From Paenibacillus borealis (GTDB taxonomy: Bacteria; Bacillota; Bacilli; Paenibacillales; Paenibacillaceae): a DNA stretch of 64,000 bases. The translations under genes and the position numbers were made by a program. Position 1 is the stretch's first letter, and each line of letters begins with the position of its first letter. Positions 56,159 through 64,000 of this stretch are shown piece by piece. Location of the stretch: contig NZ_CP009285.1 in NCBI RefSeq assembly GCF_000758665.1, positions 248,001-312,000 on the forward strand, given 5' to 3'. Below the pieces are notes generated by a model. That model saw only the letters and a program-made list of their open reading frames with translations, had not been told where the DNA came from and did no database searches.

Positions 56159-57880
56159 ATGCAGAGGCCGTTAAGCAAGGAAGAGCAGGAGTGGGTGGAG
56201 CGCACGCTGGAAGCTATGAGCTTGCGGGAGCTCATCGGGCAGACCATGCAGGATCATGCAGGCAGACTGCCGTTCAAGGGGGATGATGAGGCCGCTCTTC
56301 GCGGGTATCTGGCACAATATCCGGTGGGGAGCTTCTTTATTGGCGGAGAGGTCATTCAGAAGGCTGCGGGTAAAGCGGAGGATTACCGGGACTGGACCGT
56401 GATGCTGCAGAGAATCAGCAAGGTCCCCCTGCTGTTCTCCGGTGATCTGGAATTCGGGGCCGGCTCTGCAGTCAAAAGCCTCACAGCCTTCCCGCCCCTT
56501 CTTGCCCTTGCTGCAGCCGATGATGAAGCGCTGGCATATGAATACGGTAAATATACAGCGATGGAAGGCCGGGCAGCCGGATTCACCTGGGCGCTGGCAC
56601 CGGGGACGGATCTTCTGCTGAACTGGATGAATCCCGTCATTACTACCCGCTGTCTCGGGGATGATGCCGGGCGGGCGGCACGCCTGTCTGCGGCCGTCAT
56701 GCGCGGGATGCAGGATTATGGTATTGCGGCTTGCGCCAAGCATTTCCCTGGGGACGGGGTAGATTACAGGGATCAGCATATCATCACTACGATTAATAGC
56801 TTGTCTGAAGAGGAATGGTTCTCCACTTACGGACATGTGGCTCAGACAATCATCGATCAGGGTGTGATGTCCTATATGACCGGACATATCGCCCTTCCCT
56901 GGATCGATGGCGGAGATGCTGCCGCGAAGCCGGTACCTGCGACCGTATCGGAGCGCATCACTACGGAGCTGCTGCGGGAGCGAATGGGCTTCGATGGGGT
57001 GGTGCTGTCGGATGCACTGGATATGGGCGGTTTTCTGGCCTGGGGAGATTATGAGAAGCGCATTATCGATTGCTTCAATTGCGGCACGGATGTGCTGCTC
57101 TGGCCGGGCGTGAGGTATTTCGCGGTGATGGAGCAGGCGGTAGCGGACGGGCGGGTAAGCCGGGAACGGCTGACAGCCAGCGTCCGGCGGATTCTGGAGA
57201 TGAAGGCCCGGCTTGGAGTGCAGTTCACCAGCACTGCGGGAGAAGACGGGATGGCGTTGCCGCTGCTGGATGACAAGCTGCCGCCGAAGCTGGACCGGCA
57301 GGTTAGACAATTAAGCCGGGAGCTTGCCGGGCGCTGCATTACGGTGGTCCGCAACCGGACCGGCCAGCTGCCCCTGAATCCGCAGACAGTGCGCCGGGTG
57401 CTGGTGATCATGCTGAACAAGGTGACGGAAGGACGCAAATACGAGCGGATGAATCTCTTCGTTGAGCAGCTTAAGGCAAGAGGGCTGCAGGTCGATATCC
57501 TGGATGAATTCGAACCGCTGACTACACTACGGCAATGGGAGCAGTCGGGGATATCTTGGGATGCTGCTTTTGCACCGTATTTCCTGCCGCTGCACGGGAT
57601 GATGAATACGGCCCGTCCGGTGGGCGAAGCGGCTAAGGCCATCTGGGCTATGCAGCATGCGGAGACGATTAAGCCGATCGGCATTTCTTTTGCATCGCCG
57701 TATTTGCTTCAGGATATTCCTTTCCTGGATACGCTGGTGAACGCTTATTCACTGCATGAGGATACGGTAGAGCTAACGGTCAAAGCGCTGTTCGGAGAAA
57801 TTCCGTTTCAGGGAAACTCTCCGGTCCATGCGGATTCTCAGGATGATTATCACGGTTCAAGGGGGCTTCAGAAGACTTGA
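56159..57880 (+). CDS. GH3 family glycosidase, beta-N-acetylhexosaminidase-like
   Basis: A 573-residue GH3 enzyme. CAKHFPGDGVDYRDQHI near residue 195 has the His-containing loop of NagZ-type N-acetylhexosaminidases (acid/base dyad), and VVLSDALDMGGF near residue 283 carries the Asp nucleophile. No signal peptide, so it acts inside the cell on imported oligosaccharides. The ATG at 56159 is nine bases after AGGAGG. First of three tightly coupled enzyme genes (GH3, GH105, lyase-like). Confidence 0.86.
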   Translation: MQRPLSKEEQEWVERTLEAMSLRELIGQTMQDHAGRLPFKGDDEAALRGYLAQYPVGSFFIGGEVIQKAAGKAEDYRDWTVMLQRISKVPLLFSGDLEFGAGSAVKSLTAFPPLLALAAADDEALAYEYGKYTAMEGRAAGFTWALAPGTDLLLNWMNPVITTRCLGDDAGRAARLSAAVMRGMQDYGIAACAKHFPGDGVDYRDQHIITTINSLSEEEWFSTYGHVAQTIIDQGVMSYMTGHIALPWIDGGDAAAKPVPATVSERITTELLRERMGFDGVVLSDALDMGGFLAWGDYEKRIIDCFNCGTDVLLWPGVRYFAVMEQAVADGRVSRERLTASVRRILEMKARLGVQFTSTAGEDGMALPLLDDKLPPKLDRQVRQLSRELAGRCITVVRNRTGQLPLNPQTVRRVLVIMLNKVTEGRKYERMNLFVEQLKARGLQVDILDEFEPLTTLRQWEQSGISWDAAFAPYFLPLHGMMNTARPVGEAAKAIWAMQHAETIKPIGISFASPYLLQDIPFLDTLVNAYSLHEDTVELTVKALFGEIPFQGNSPVHADSQDDYHGSRGLQKT

Positions 57881-58971
57881 GTACGAAGCGGGAGTTACAA
57901 GAGAAGCTGAATCTTATATTCGAATACATGAGATCTCCCCGGCATGAGGGCAATTGGGGAATGGATATCCATCACTGGGACTGGGTGCCCGGCGTCGGTG
58001 TAATCTCATTAATGGAATATGGAACGGCCACCGGTGCAGATAAGGTAATTGATTATCTGCTGTTCTGGGTGAACCAGAATAAGCGTAAGGCAGAGGGGGT
58101 CCAGGTCATTAACGCTCTGGCTCCATATGCCCTGTTTCCTGAGCTGTACCGGCTGACCGGGGACACCTGGTTTCTGGGCAAAGCTCAGGAAATTGCCGGA
58201 TGGATGCTGGAGACTGCGCCGCGGACCCGGGAAGGAGCGCTGGAGCATACCGTGACCGAGGCTGTAGACTTCCCGGAACAGGTGTGGGCGGACACGGTGT
58301 ACATGGCCGTGCTGTTCCTGGCAAGGCTTGCCGGGCTGACCGGCGACCGCGGGCTTGCTGAAGCTGCCCTGCAGCAGACCCTGCTGCATCTGCGCCTGCT
58401 GCAGGACCCGGCGACGGGGCTGCTGTTCCACGGCTGGAACTGCCGGGACGGCAGCCATATGTCGGCAGCCCGCTGGGCCCGGGCCAACGCTTGGGTTGCG
58501 CTGGCCGTTCCCGGGATTGTGGCAGAGACCGGGCGCGTAGTTGCCGTCCCGGAAGAGCTCTGCAGCCGCTACCGCACGCTCGCTTCCGCATTGCAGCGGG
58601 TTCAGGGAGCAAGCGGGTTGTGGCATACGGTGCTCGACCGGCCGGATTATTATGAGGAAACATCGGCCAGCGCCGGGATTGCCTGCGGCTTCCTCAAGGC
58701 GGTGAAGGGCGGACTGCTGGATGACTCTTTTCTGGAGAGTGCCGGAAAGGCCCTTGAGGGAATCCTTCCGCTCATCACTGGAGACGGTGAGGTGCAAGGG
58801 GTGTCGGGAGGCACTCCGGTCATGCCTTCAATCGAAGCATATAACGCAATTGAACGATATCCGGCATTGTATGGACAGGGGCTGGTGATGCAGCTGCTGA
58901 CAGAGGCGCTGACCCTGCAGCGCCCGCTGCAGAAGGCTCGGCAGAACCCTGAAAGAAAGGCAGGAAGATGA
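57877..58971 (+). CDS. GH105/GH88-type unsaturated uronyl hydrolase
   Basis: A 364-residue (alpha/alpha)6-barrel enzyme like YteR. NWGMDIHHWDWVPGVG near residue 27, EQVWADTVYMAVLF near residue 130 with the catalytic Asp, and WARANAWVAL near residue 200 are typical. Such enzymes remove the unsaturated uronic acid left by polysaccharide lyases. The start is TTG at 57877 overlapping the GH3 stop. Cytoplasmic; implies the imported sugar comes from lyase cleavage. Confidence 0.87.
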   Translation: MSTKRELQEKLNLIFEYMRSPRHEGNWGMDIHHWDWVPGVGVISLMEYGTATGADKVIDYLLFWVNQNKRKAEGVQVINALAPYALFPELYRLTGDTWFLGKAQEIAGWMLETAPRTREGALEHTVTEAVDFPEQVWADTVYMAVLFLARLAGLTGDRGLAEAALQQTLLHLRLLQDPATGLLFHGWNCRDGSHMSAARWARANAWVALAVPGIVAETGRVVAVPEELCSRYRTLASALQRVQGASGLWHTVLDRPDYYEETSASAGIACGFLKAVKGGLLDDSFLESAGKALEGILPLITGDGEVQGVSGGTPVMPSIEAYNAIERYPALYGQGLVMQLLTEALTLQRPLQKARQNPERKAGR

Positions 58972-60698
58972 CTGTGAAGGAAACCGCAGAGCCTGTGAAT
59001 AGAGAGATTAACCAGCTGCAGCTGCTGATTCAAAAAATGGCCGGACTGGAGTCCCGTTATGATCCGGGCATCAGCATGCTGCGTTCACCATTTAGCAGCC
59101 CGGGCTATCATACGACCCTGAAGCAGGCGGAGTTCGTGCATTCCACGAGAGATTCGCTCTCTTATGCACTCGGGCTGCTCGACACGGGGCTGGCCCGTTA
59201 TGAACAGCGGGCATTCGATATCATCCGGCAGGTGATCTCCCTGCAGGATACCGACCGGAGCCATGACACCTTCGGGATCTGGTCCTGGTTCTATGAGGAG
59301 CCGCTGCAGCAGATGGCGCCTCCGGACTGGAACTGGGCCGATTTCTGCGGCAGCCGGCTGGTTCAGGCGATCGCACGCCATGGTCACCGCTTCCCGGACG
59401 GCCTGCGGGAAGCGATGATCCATTCCATTGATTATGCCTGCGAGGCGATTATCAAGCGCAATGTCGGTCCGGATTATACGAATATTGCGATTATCGGAGC
59501 TTTTGTCACGAGAATTGCCGGGGAGCAGTTGGGGCGTGAGGATTATGCGGTGTACGGTCTGGAGCGGCTAAGGAAGCTGCATGCCCATACCATGAAGCAC
59601 GGGGCTTTTCAGGAATACAACAGTCCGGTCTACACCTACATTGCCATTCTGGAGCTGTCGAAGCTTCAGGCCGAAACCACGGACAGCGTGGTCAAAGAAC
59701 TGACCGGAGAACTGCTTGATCTGACCTGGAAGACGGTCGCCGGTTATTATCACCCTGCCACGGCTCAGTGGTCGGGGCCGCATTCCCGTTGTTACGGGTC
59801 GCTGCTGAATGATCAGAGTAAGGCTTTTCTGCAATTGGCGACAGGAGGAGCGGTGAGGTTCTTCCCCTGGGAGGAGCTGCCTTACGAGGAAGAATGGTAT
59901 AAGAGCGGCATTCACTGTCCGCCTGCTTATCTGGAAGGGTTCACGGTTCCGGAAAAGAAGGAAATAAGACAGCTCCTGCAAGGGGACGGGCAGGACGGCA
60001 GCGGCAAATGGGCGGTCACCTATCTGACTCCAGCAGTTAGTATCGGTTCCTTCACACATAGTGATCTGTGGAACCAAAGACGGCCGCTGCTGATCTATGC
60101 AGACAATCATGGCCAGCCGGCCTATATCCGGCTCCGCTGCCTGCATGACGGCTATGACTATTGCTCCGCACGCTTCAAATCGCTGCAGGAAGCAGGGCAT
60201 TTGCTGTTCGGTGTAGATTTCATTACGGACGGCGGCGATACTCATCCGAATCTCGACCGGACCGGCGGCATCATTGAGGCCGCAGATCTGCGGCTGCGGC
60301 TGGAGGTTGGCGGCTGCCTGAATGGAATCACCGCCGGGCCTACAGACGAAGGGGCGAGCATCGTCGTTGGAGGAACTGAGTTTATCTTGACGACCTGGTT
60401 TGCGGCATTCAGCGGACATGGGGGTGCGGTGCGCAGCTGGGCTTGGGAAATTGATAGGGCAGAAGACATTATAAATATCGATATGATTCTCTATACGGGT
60501 CCGCGCAAAAGCATTGATTTCACCTCTTTACAGCAGGCAGCGCTGGTATTCTCACTGGAGGTACAGCCGGAGGAGGAAGAGGGAGTTCATGCTGAACCGG
60601 TTCTGGAGATGACGGATGACGGCGGGCTGCGGGTGAACGGCAGCGGCGGAAGGGACGGAGAGTTCCTGCTTCATTTGCGTCCCGGCACGGCAGAATAA
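58968..60698 (+). CDS. Heparinase/alginate-lyase-like protein of unknown specificity
   Basis: A 576-residue protein with a helical N-terminal part suggestive of an (alpha/alpha)6 toroid (residues about 40-330; GAFQEYNSPVYTYIAILEL, SRCYGSLLND) and a C-terminal beta-rich part, the layout of heparinase-like lyases. No signal peptide. ATGA overlap with the GH105 gene. I do not recognise a specific family; the lyase-like call rests on fold impression and context with the uronyl hydrolase. Confidence 0.6.
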   Translation: MTVKETAEPVNREINQLQLLIQKMAGLESRYDPGISMLRSPFSSPGYHTTLKQAEFVHSTRDSLSYALGLLDTGLARYEQRAFDIIRQVISLQDTDRSHDTFGIWSWFYEEPLQQMAPPDWNWADFCGSRLVQAIARHGHRFPDGLREAMIHSIDYACEAIIKRNVGPDYTNIAIIGAFVTRIAGEQLGREDYAVYGLERLRKLHAHTMKHGAFQEYNSPVYTYIAILELSKLQAETTDSVVKELTGELLDLTWKTVAGYYHPATAQWSGPHSRCYGSLLNDQSKAFLQLATGGAVRFFPWEELPYEEEWYKSGIHCPPAYLEGFTVPEKKEIRQLLQGDGQDGSGKWAVTYLTPAVSIGSFTHSDLWNQRRPLLIYADNHGQPAYIRLRCLHDGYDYCSARFKSLQEAGHLLFGVDFITDGGDTHPNLDRTGGIIEAADLRLRLEVGGCLNGITAGPTDEGASIVVGGTEFILTTWFAAFSGHGGAVRSWAWEIDRAEDIINIDMILYTGPRKSIDFTSLQQAALVFSLEVQPEEEEGVHAEPVLEMTDDGGLRVNGSGGRDGEFLLHLRPGTAE

Positions 60699-60779
60699 GG
60701 CGGACCGATCCGCTGCCCCGGTTCTTTACGAGGTTTACTGCTGGAGGCATTCGCTGCTTCCGGTGCTTCCATATACAAC

Positions 60780-60823
60780 AACAGGAGCAGGTCCCGGTAA
60801 GAGTACCGGGGCCTGCTCCTGTT
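60780..60823. terminator. Bidirectional intrinsic terminator
   Basis: Very long hairpin: AACAGGAGCAGG plus CCCGGTA on one arm and the matching arm to 60823, loop AGAG, between the convergent lyase-like and hflX genes. Confidence 0.9.
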
Positions 60824-60837
60824 ACATAAAGAAGATT

Positions 60838-62115
60838 CTACTGCGTGAGCTCTACGAAATCTCCCCGGAACCGCTCATAATCGGCGGCCCGGCACTCCAG
60901 CTTAAGGCGTGTGCCCTGCTCTTCGTAGCTGACAGACTGCACATCGGCATGCTCATTGAAGTAAGAGACGATGCTGCCCCGGTCGAATGGGACCAGAATC
61001 TCACACTGAATATAGTCGGTAAAGACCCGGCTGCGGATCAGTTCGGTAAGCTCGGTAATTCCGCGGTTCTTCAGCGCAGAGAGCGTTACTGAATTCTCCT
61101 GGACCTGCGGATAAGGCTGATCCGTCAGATCGGCTTTGTTGTAGGCATACAGGGTGGGAATTCCGTCAGCACCCAGCGCCTTCAGGGTCTCATCCGTTAC
61201 AGCCATATGCTGCTCATGCTGCGGATCGGAAATATCAACCACATGGATCAGCAGATCCGCTTCCGTGACCTCTTCCAGCGTCGAGCGGAACGCCTTGACC
61301 AGATGATGGGGCAGCTGGCTGACGAAACCGACGGTATCCGTTAGCAGGAAGGTTTTGTGATCGGGCAGCTCGATGCTGCGCACCGATGTCTCAAGAGTGG
61401 CGAACAGCATATCCTTGGCAAAAACACCCTTGCCCGAGCCGGGATGATAGGTTTCCACCAGTGTATTCATTAAGCTGGACTTGCCGGTATTGGTGTAGCC
61501 CACGAGACAAACGACAGGCACCTCATTCTTATGGCGCTGCTTACGCTGAATCTGGCGTCTCGAGACCTGTGCCTGCAGCTCCAGTTGCAGCACCGAGATG
61601 CGCTCCTCGATTCTTCTGCGGTCCAGCTCCAGCTTCGTCTCCCCGGCACCCCTGTTCTTCAGGCCGGTTCCGCCTCCGCCGCCTTGTCTGCCCAGCGATT
61701 CGCGCAAGCCCGTCAGGCGGGGAAGCATGTACTGCAGCTGCGCTACTTCCACCTGGAGCTGGGCTTCCTTAGTCTTGGCCCGCTGCGCGAAGATGTTCAG
61801 GATCAGAATCGTCCGGTCAATGACCTGACGGTCAAGCGTGGATTCCAAGTTGCGGATCTGGGATGGCGACAGCTCGTCATTGAAAATAACGATGGGCGCT
61901 TCATGCTGCTCCATCAGCAGAGCCAGCTCCTGGATTTTGCCGGTTCCGATGTAATGCGAGGGATTCACCCGGCTGGACTTCTGGCTGAGCTCAGCCACCA
62001 CCTCAATATCGCAGGCAGCTGCCAGATTGCGCAGCTCCTCCATGGCATAATCGAAGTTATTGTCATTCTGCAGCTGTACACCCACGATGACTGCTTTTTG
62101 TTGTAAGGATTCCAT
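60838..62115 (-). CDS. hflX: HflX ribosome-associated GTPase
   Basis: A 425-residue GTPase. The N-terminal HflX domain includes ELSPSQIRNLESTLDRQVID; the G domain begins with VCLVGYTNTGKSSLMN (P-loop) and contains TDTVGFVSQLPHHLVKAF and YNKADL. HflX splits stalled ribosomes and rescues translation under heat or antibiotic stress. The ATG at 62115 lies 11 bases after GGAGG; a start six codons earlier overlaps that site. A terminator sits 35 bases upstream, at the end of a roughly 470-nt leader with its own small ORF, implying attenuation control. Confidence 0.93.
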   Translation of the reverse strand: MESLQQKAVIVGVQLQNDNNFDYAMEELRNLAAACDIEVVAELSQKSSRVNPSHYIGTGKIQELALLMEQHEAPIVIFNDELSPSQIRNLESTLDRQVIDRTILILNIFAQRAKTKEAQLQVEVAQLQYMLPRLTGLRESLGRQGGGGGTGLKNRGAGETKLELDRRRIEERISVLQLELQAQVSRRQIQRKQRHKNEVPVVCLVGYTNTGKSSLMNTLVETYHPGSGKGVFAKDMLFATLETSVRSIELPDHKTFLLTDTVGFVSQLPHHLVKAFRSTLEEVTEADLLIHVVDISDPQHEQHMAVTDETLKALGADGIPTLYAYNKADLTDQPYPQVQENSVTLSALKNRGITELTELIRSRVFTDYIQCEILVPFDRGSIVSYFNEHADVQSVSYEEQGTRLKLECRAADYERFRGDFVELTQ

Positions 62116-62149
62116 ATATTGTTCAACCTCCATTGTTAAATTTGGGCAC

Positions 62150-62178
62150 AAAAAAGCACAGGCAGTCTGCCTGTGCTT
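62150..62178 (-). terminator. Leader terminator just before hflX
   Basis: On the minus strand AAGCACAGGC, loop AGACT, GCCTGTGCTT, then TTTTTT. It ends 35 bases before the hflX start, so it must be passed for hflX to be made. Its 5' arm GCACAGGCAG can pair instead with CTGCCTTGTGC early in the leader (62523-62533), with one bulged base. Confidence 0.85.
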
Positions 62179-62557
62179 AAGGGATTATGAGGAACAACAG
62201 AATAGGGTCCTGTAGAAACGTTACACCTGTAACGGCTCTGCAGCTATGGCACTCCCATAGATAATATGAAGCAAAGAACCGGCAGCAGATAGGGCGGAAT
62301 AGTGCTCTATTCCAGCCATGCCGGGCTGCGGATCCTATATTCTCTATGGGGATGCAATTCCTAAAGGCATACGCGGCCGGGCGGAGCAACCTCGGTTCTC
62401 CGTTCGATCTAAGAAACGTTACCTTCCCTTACAAGGATGGCAAAAGCCGTTTCTACTTATCCCGCGTATAGTTCAAGCTATGGGCTGCCTCTAAAAATGG
62501 ATAGACCTATCCTGAGTCCTCTGCACAAGGCAGAGCTTTCGCGCTATGAAGCTGTAA

Positions 62558-62596
62558 TTAGCCGCGTAAGTTACGAATCCGGATATAATCTATCAC
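62558..62596 (-). CDS. Short upstream ORF in the hflX leader (12 residues)
   Basis: GTG start at 62596, stop TAA at 62560-62558, encoding MIDYIRIRNLRG. The ribosome site GGAGGG (62603-62608) is six bases before the start, an ideal spacing, and 14 bases after the predicted transcript start. Position and size are those of a leader peptide whose translation controls a downstream terminator. Expression is inferred. Confidence 0.6.
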   Translation of the reverse strand: MIDYIRIRNLRG

Positions 62597-62628
62597 ACTG
62601 AGCCCTCCGTTCTAAAAAAGTTAAGTTG

Positions 62629-62657
62629 ATTTTAGCACAGCGGGTATGAAATGGCAA
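62629..62657 (-). promoter_or_regulatory. Sigma-A promoter of the hflX leader
   Basis: On the minus strand TTGCCA (62652-62657), a 17-bp spacer and TAAAAT (62629-62634). Predicted transcript start near 62622. Confidence 0.72.
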
Positions 62658-62779
62658 CTGCGCCCAGTTACGGAAGCACCTGATGGCTGTGGAATGCCCC
62701 CCGCTGTCAATAAACCAGAAACTTCTAATCTGCTCGGCATATGATATATGAAATAGCTTTAATAGGAGGGTGATCAGCT

Positions 62780-63574
62780 GTGCCCGTATTGACAACCAAC
62801 ATGTTAACAAAGAACCCTACCTTGGGAGCAGGGCCTATCAGTCAAGCTGTCGTAAAGGTAGTGAACAATGGAACCTCCAGAGGAGTGGTCTACTTAACCG
62901 GGCTTAATAACGATGTAAGTCCGGCGACTCTGTTCGCCCAGGAACTGTTTGAGTTGAATTACAGGGAAGTCGTAACCAAAACCTATAATGTTACACAGAA
63001 TTTTTTTCAATTCAATGTAGTGTACTCCCAGGAGCAGGTCCGTGTACGGGTGTTCCTGATTGACAGCAGCGGGGTCTGGATTCCCGTTCCGATGCAGCCG
63101 ATTGCTGTAAGCCGGATCACTTCGGAATTCCGTGACAATATAGCTGTTACTGATAGCGATTTCGCAGCCATCAGCTTCCGGAGAAGCCCCACGGTGACTA
63201 TTCCCGAAGCGGTGACTGCCGAGATCAAAGCGGATGGACTGGGAATTCTGGCCTCCACTCCCATCCGCTATAAAGTGATCGCCGGCGGAAGCGTCAACGG
63301 AGCCTTTGTGAACTATCCTACGCCGACTACAGCTATTCCCATCACTGAAACTGCGCTGCAAGTGAACTATACATGTACAGCAGTCACTGGCGGAAGGGTC
63401 ATCACTCAAGGAATCGGCTCCGGCATAGCCGGTGCGTACCAGAATGTTGCCGTGAATCTGGTGAATCAGCAGCTGCTCTACGACATGCAGCAGGAGCCCA
63501 TTACGCTGGTGGTAAGTTCCCTCGCGGGAGAGGACAATCTGGCTGCTACTTTTAGAATGTCGGAGCAGTGGTAA
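62780..63574 (+). CDS. Beta-rich surface/spore-like protein, shares a domain with the collagen-like protein
   Basis: A 264-residue protein with no signal peptide or transmembrane helix. The first 110 residues (AVVKVVNNGTSRGVVYLTGL, then EVVTKTYNVTQNFFQFNVVY) resemble the N-terminal domain of the collagen-like protein at 44909 in motif order: a VxVxNxGTS-type opening strand, an E..TxTYxx turn and a final F.V.L strand. The rest is also beta-rich. The start is GTG at 62780 with AGGAGGG nine bases ahead. A role in the spore or cell surface is inferred from that similarity only. Confidence 0.65.
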   Translation: MPVLTTNMLTKNPTLGAGPISQAVVKVVNNGTSRGVVYLTGLNNDVSPATLFAQELFELNYREVVTKTYNVTQNFFQFNVVYSQEQVRVRVFLIDSSGVWIPVPMQPIAVSRITSEFRDNIAVTDSDFAAISFRRSPTVTIPEAVTAEIKADGLGILASTPIRYKVIAGGSVNGAFVNYPTPTTAIPITETALQVNYTCTAVTGGRVITQGIGSGIAGAYQNVAVNLVNQQLLYDMQQEPITLVVSSLAGEDNLAATFRMSEQW

Positions 63575-63580
63575 AATCCG

Positions 63581-64000
63581 TTACCCCACCCATTCCCTCC
63601 GCAGTGTGAACAAATCCTTCAGCGCGTCCGTAGACAGCTCGGTGATCCAGCCTTCGGAGCCGGAGATTACATCATCGCTGAGCTGCTGCTTGCTCTCCAG
63701 CATCTCGTCAATCTTCTCCTCCAGCGTGCCGAGTGAGATGAACTTATGCACCTGTACGTCCCGGGTCTGGCCCATGCGGTAGGCGCGGTCGGTAGCCTGG
63801 TTCTCCACCGCCGGATTCCACCAGCGGTCGAAGTGGAATACATGATTGGCGGCGGTCAGATTGAGGCCGACACCGCCCGCTTTGAGCGAGAGGATAAATA
63901 CATTCGGCTGATCGGAAGGCTGGTACCCGGCGGCAGATGCGGCTTCGCCCGCAGGCAGCGCGGGAGCCTGGAACCGCTCAATCATGCGGTCGCGGGTGCT
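63581..64000 (-). CDS. SNF2-family helicase, C-terminal end (cut by window edge)
   Basis: The last 139 residues of a SNF2/RapA-type ATPase. [40 protein letters not shown] and [11 protein letters not shown] are helicase motifs V and VI with the arginine finger; the frame remains open to base 64000. These proteins remodel protein-DNA or polymerase complexes using ATP. It converges on the gene at 62780 with only a few bases between them. Confidence 0.95.
   Translation of the reverse strand, partial: STRDRMIERFQAPALPAGEAASAAGYQPSDQPNVFILSLKAGGVGLNLTAANHVFHFDRWWNPAVENQATDRAYRMGQTRDVQVHKFISLGTLEEKIDEMLESKQQLSDDVISGSEGWITELSTDALKDLFTLRREWVG

Larger units (their letters stand above)
62150..62622 (-). 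ncRNA. Highly structured leader RNA of hflX
   Basis: Between a sigma-A promoter and a terminator lies about 470 nt of folded RNA. Stems read on the minus strand include CTCTGC/GCAGAG, GGATA/TATCC, the long-range ATACGCGG/CCGCGTAT enclosing GAAACG/CGTTTC and CGGAG/CTCCG, GGAATAG/CTATTCC, CTATGG/CCATAG and CGTTAC/GTAACG. A 12-codon ORF starts near the 5' end. I looked for the signatures of RNase P RNA, tmRNA, SRP RNA, 6S RNA and T-box leaders and saw none. The RNA fills most of the 664-bp gap 62116-62779. A leader of hflX is the likeliest reading; an independent small RNA is possible. Confidence 0.65.

Noticed and set aside
62177..62389. A 70-residue minus-strand frame in the hflX leader, and 62571-62810
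   Set aside because: They cover strong hairpins or the promoter and lack ribosome sites; the 12-codon ORF at 62558-62596 is better supported.
62150..62622. RNase P RNA, tmRNA, SRP RNA, 6S RNA or a T-box leader
   Set aside because: Their signature sequences (for example GGAAAGTCC, a tRNA-like end, the GGAAGGAAGCA loop, GGGTGG..ACCGCG) were not found.

Overview
The window looks like a chromosomal segment of a spore-forming Paenibacillus or close relative. This is inferred from gene content, not from a search: a prkA-yhbH-spoVR sporulation cluster, a spore-coat transglutaminase, a long collagen-like protein, two YesM/YesN two-component pairs next to sugar ABC transporters, Lpl-type permeases, strong GGAGG ribosome sites and frequent GTG/TTG starts. 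No rRNA, tRNA, prophage, insertion sequence or CRISPR array was seen.

Layout. 1-4.2 kb: prkA, yhbH and the start of spoVR (minus). 4.6-5.4 kb: a coiled-coil lipoprotein. 5.4-12.3 kb: a minus-strand sugar locus (two permeases, binding protein, LacI regulator, BadF-type kinase, GH4 phospho-glycosidase) with a promoter overlapped by one of two near-identical palindromic operators. 12.7-14.6 kb: udk and a threonine aldolase-like enzyme. 14.7-21 kb: surface-polysaccharide genes (three GT2 enzymes, a pyruvyltransferase-like protein, a flippase). 21.3-23.7 kb: a mutarotase-like protein and an M20 amidohydrolase with a structured leader. 23.7-24.5 kb: a DnaA-box triplet followed by an array of 51-52 bp units. 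24.5-27.2 kb: a methyltransferase with a folded leader, and an ECF41 sigma factor with its usual carboxymuconolactone decarboxylase partner, which carries an apparent ECF41 promoter. 27.2-33.4 kb: a second ABC locus with its own two-component system. 33.7-36.8 kb: ald, an AdeR-like regulator, and a possible split sigma factor behind a LexA-box-like palindrome. 37-39.6 kb: a DUF4127 protein and tgl. 39.6-44.7 kb: a second YesM/YesN pair with a divergent, permease-less binding protein. 44.9-47.7 kb: the collagen-like protein. 48-60.7 kb: a plus-strand polysaccharide-utilisation locus (Lpl permeases, binding protein, a large secreted hydrolase-like protein, GH3, GH105 and a lyase-like protein), interrupted by a second DnaA-box triplet and 51 bp array. 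60.8-64 kb: hflX with a remarkable long leader, a surface/spore-like protein, and the end of a SNF2 helicase.

The signals most worth pursuing are: (1) the roughly 470-nt leader upstream of hflX, with a sigma-A promoter, a 12-codon upstream ORF behind a perfect ribosome site, many hairpins, and a terminator just before hflX whose 5' arm can pair with an early hairpin, which suggests ribosome-mediated attenuation; and (2) two cassettes 31 kb apart, each made of a gene terminator, three DnaA boxes at 11 and 12 bp spacing, and a degenerate array of 51 bp units that keep two small hairpins through compensating changes.
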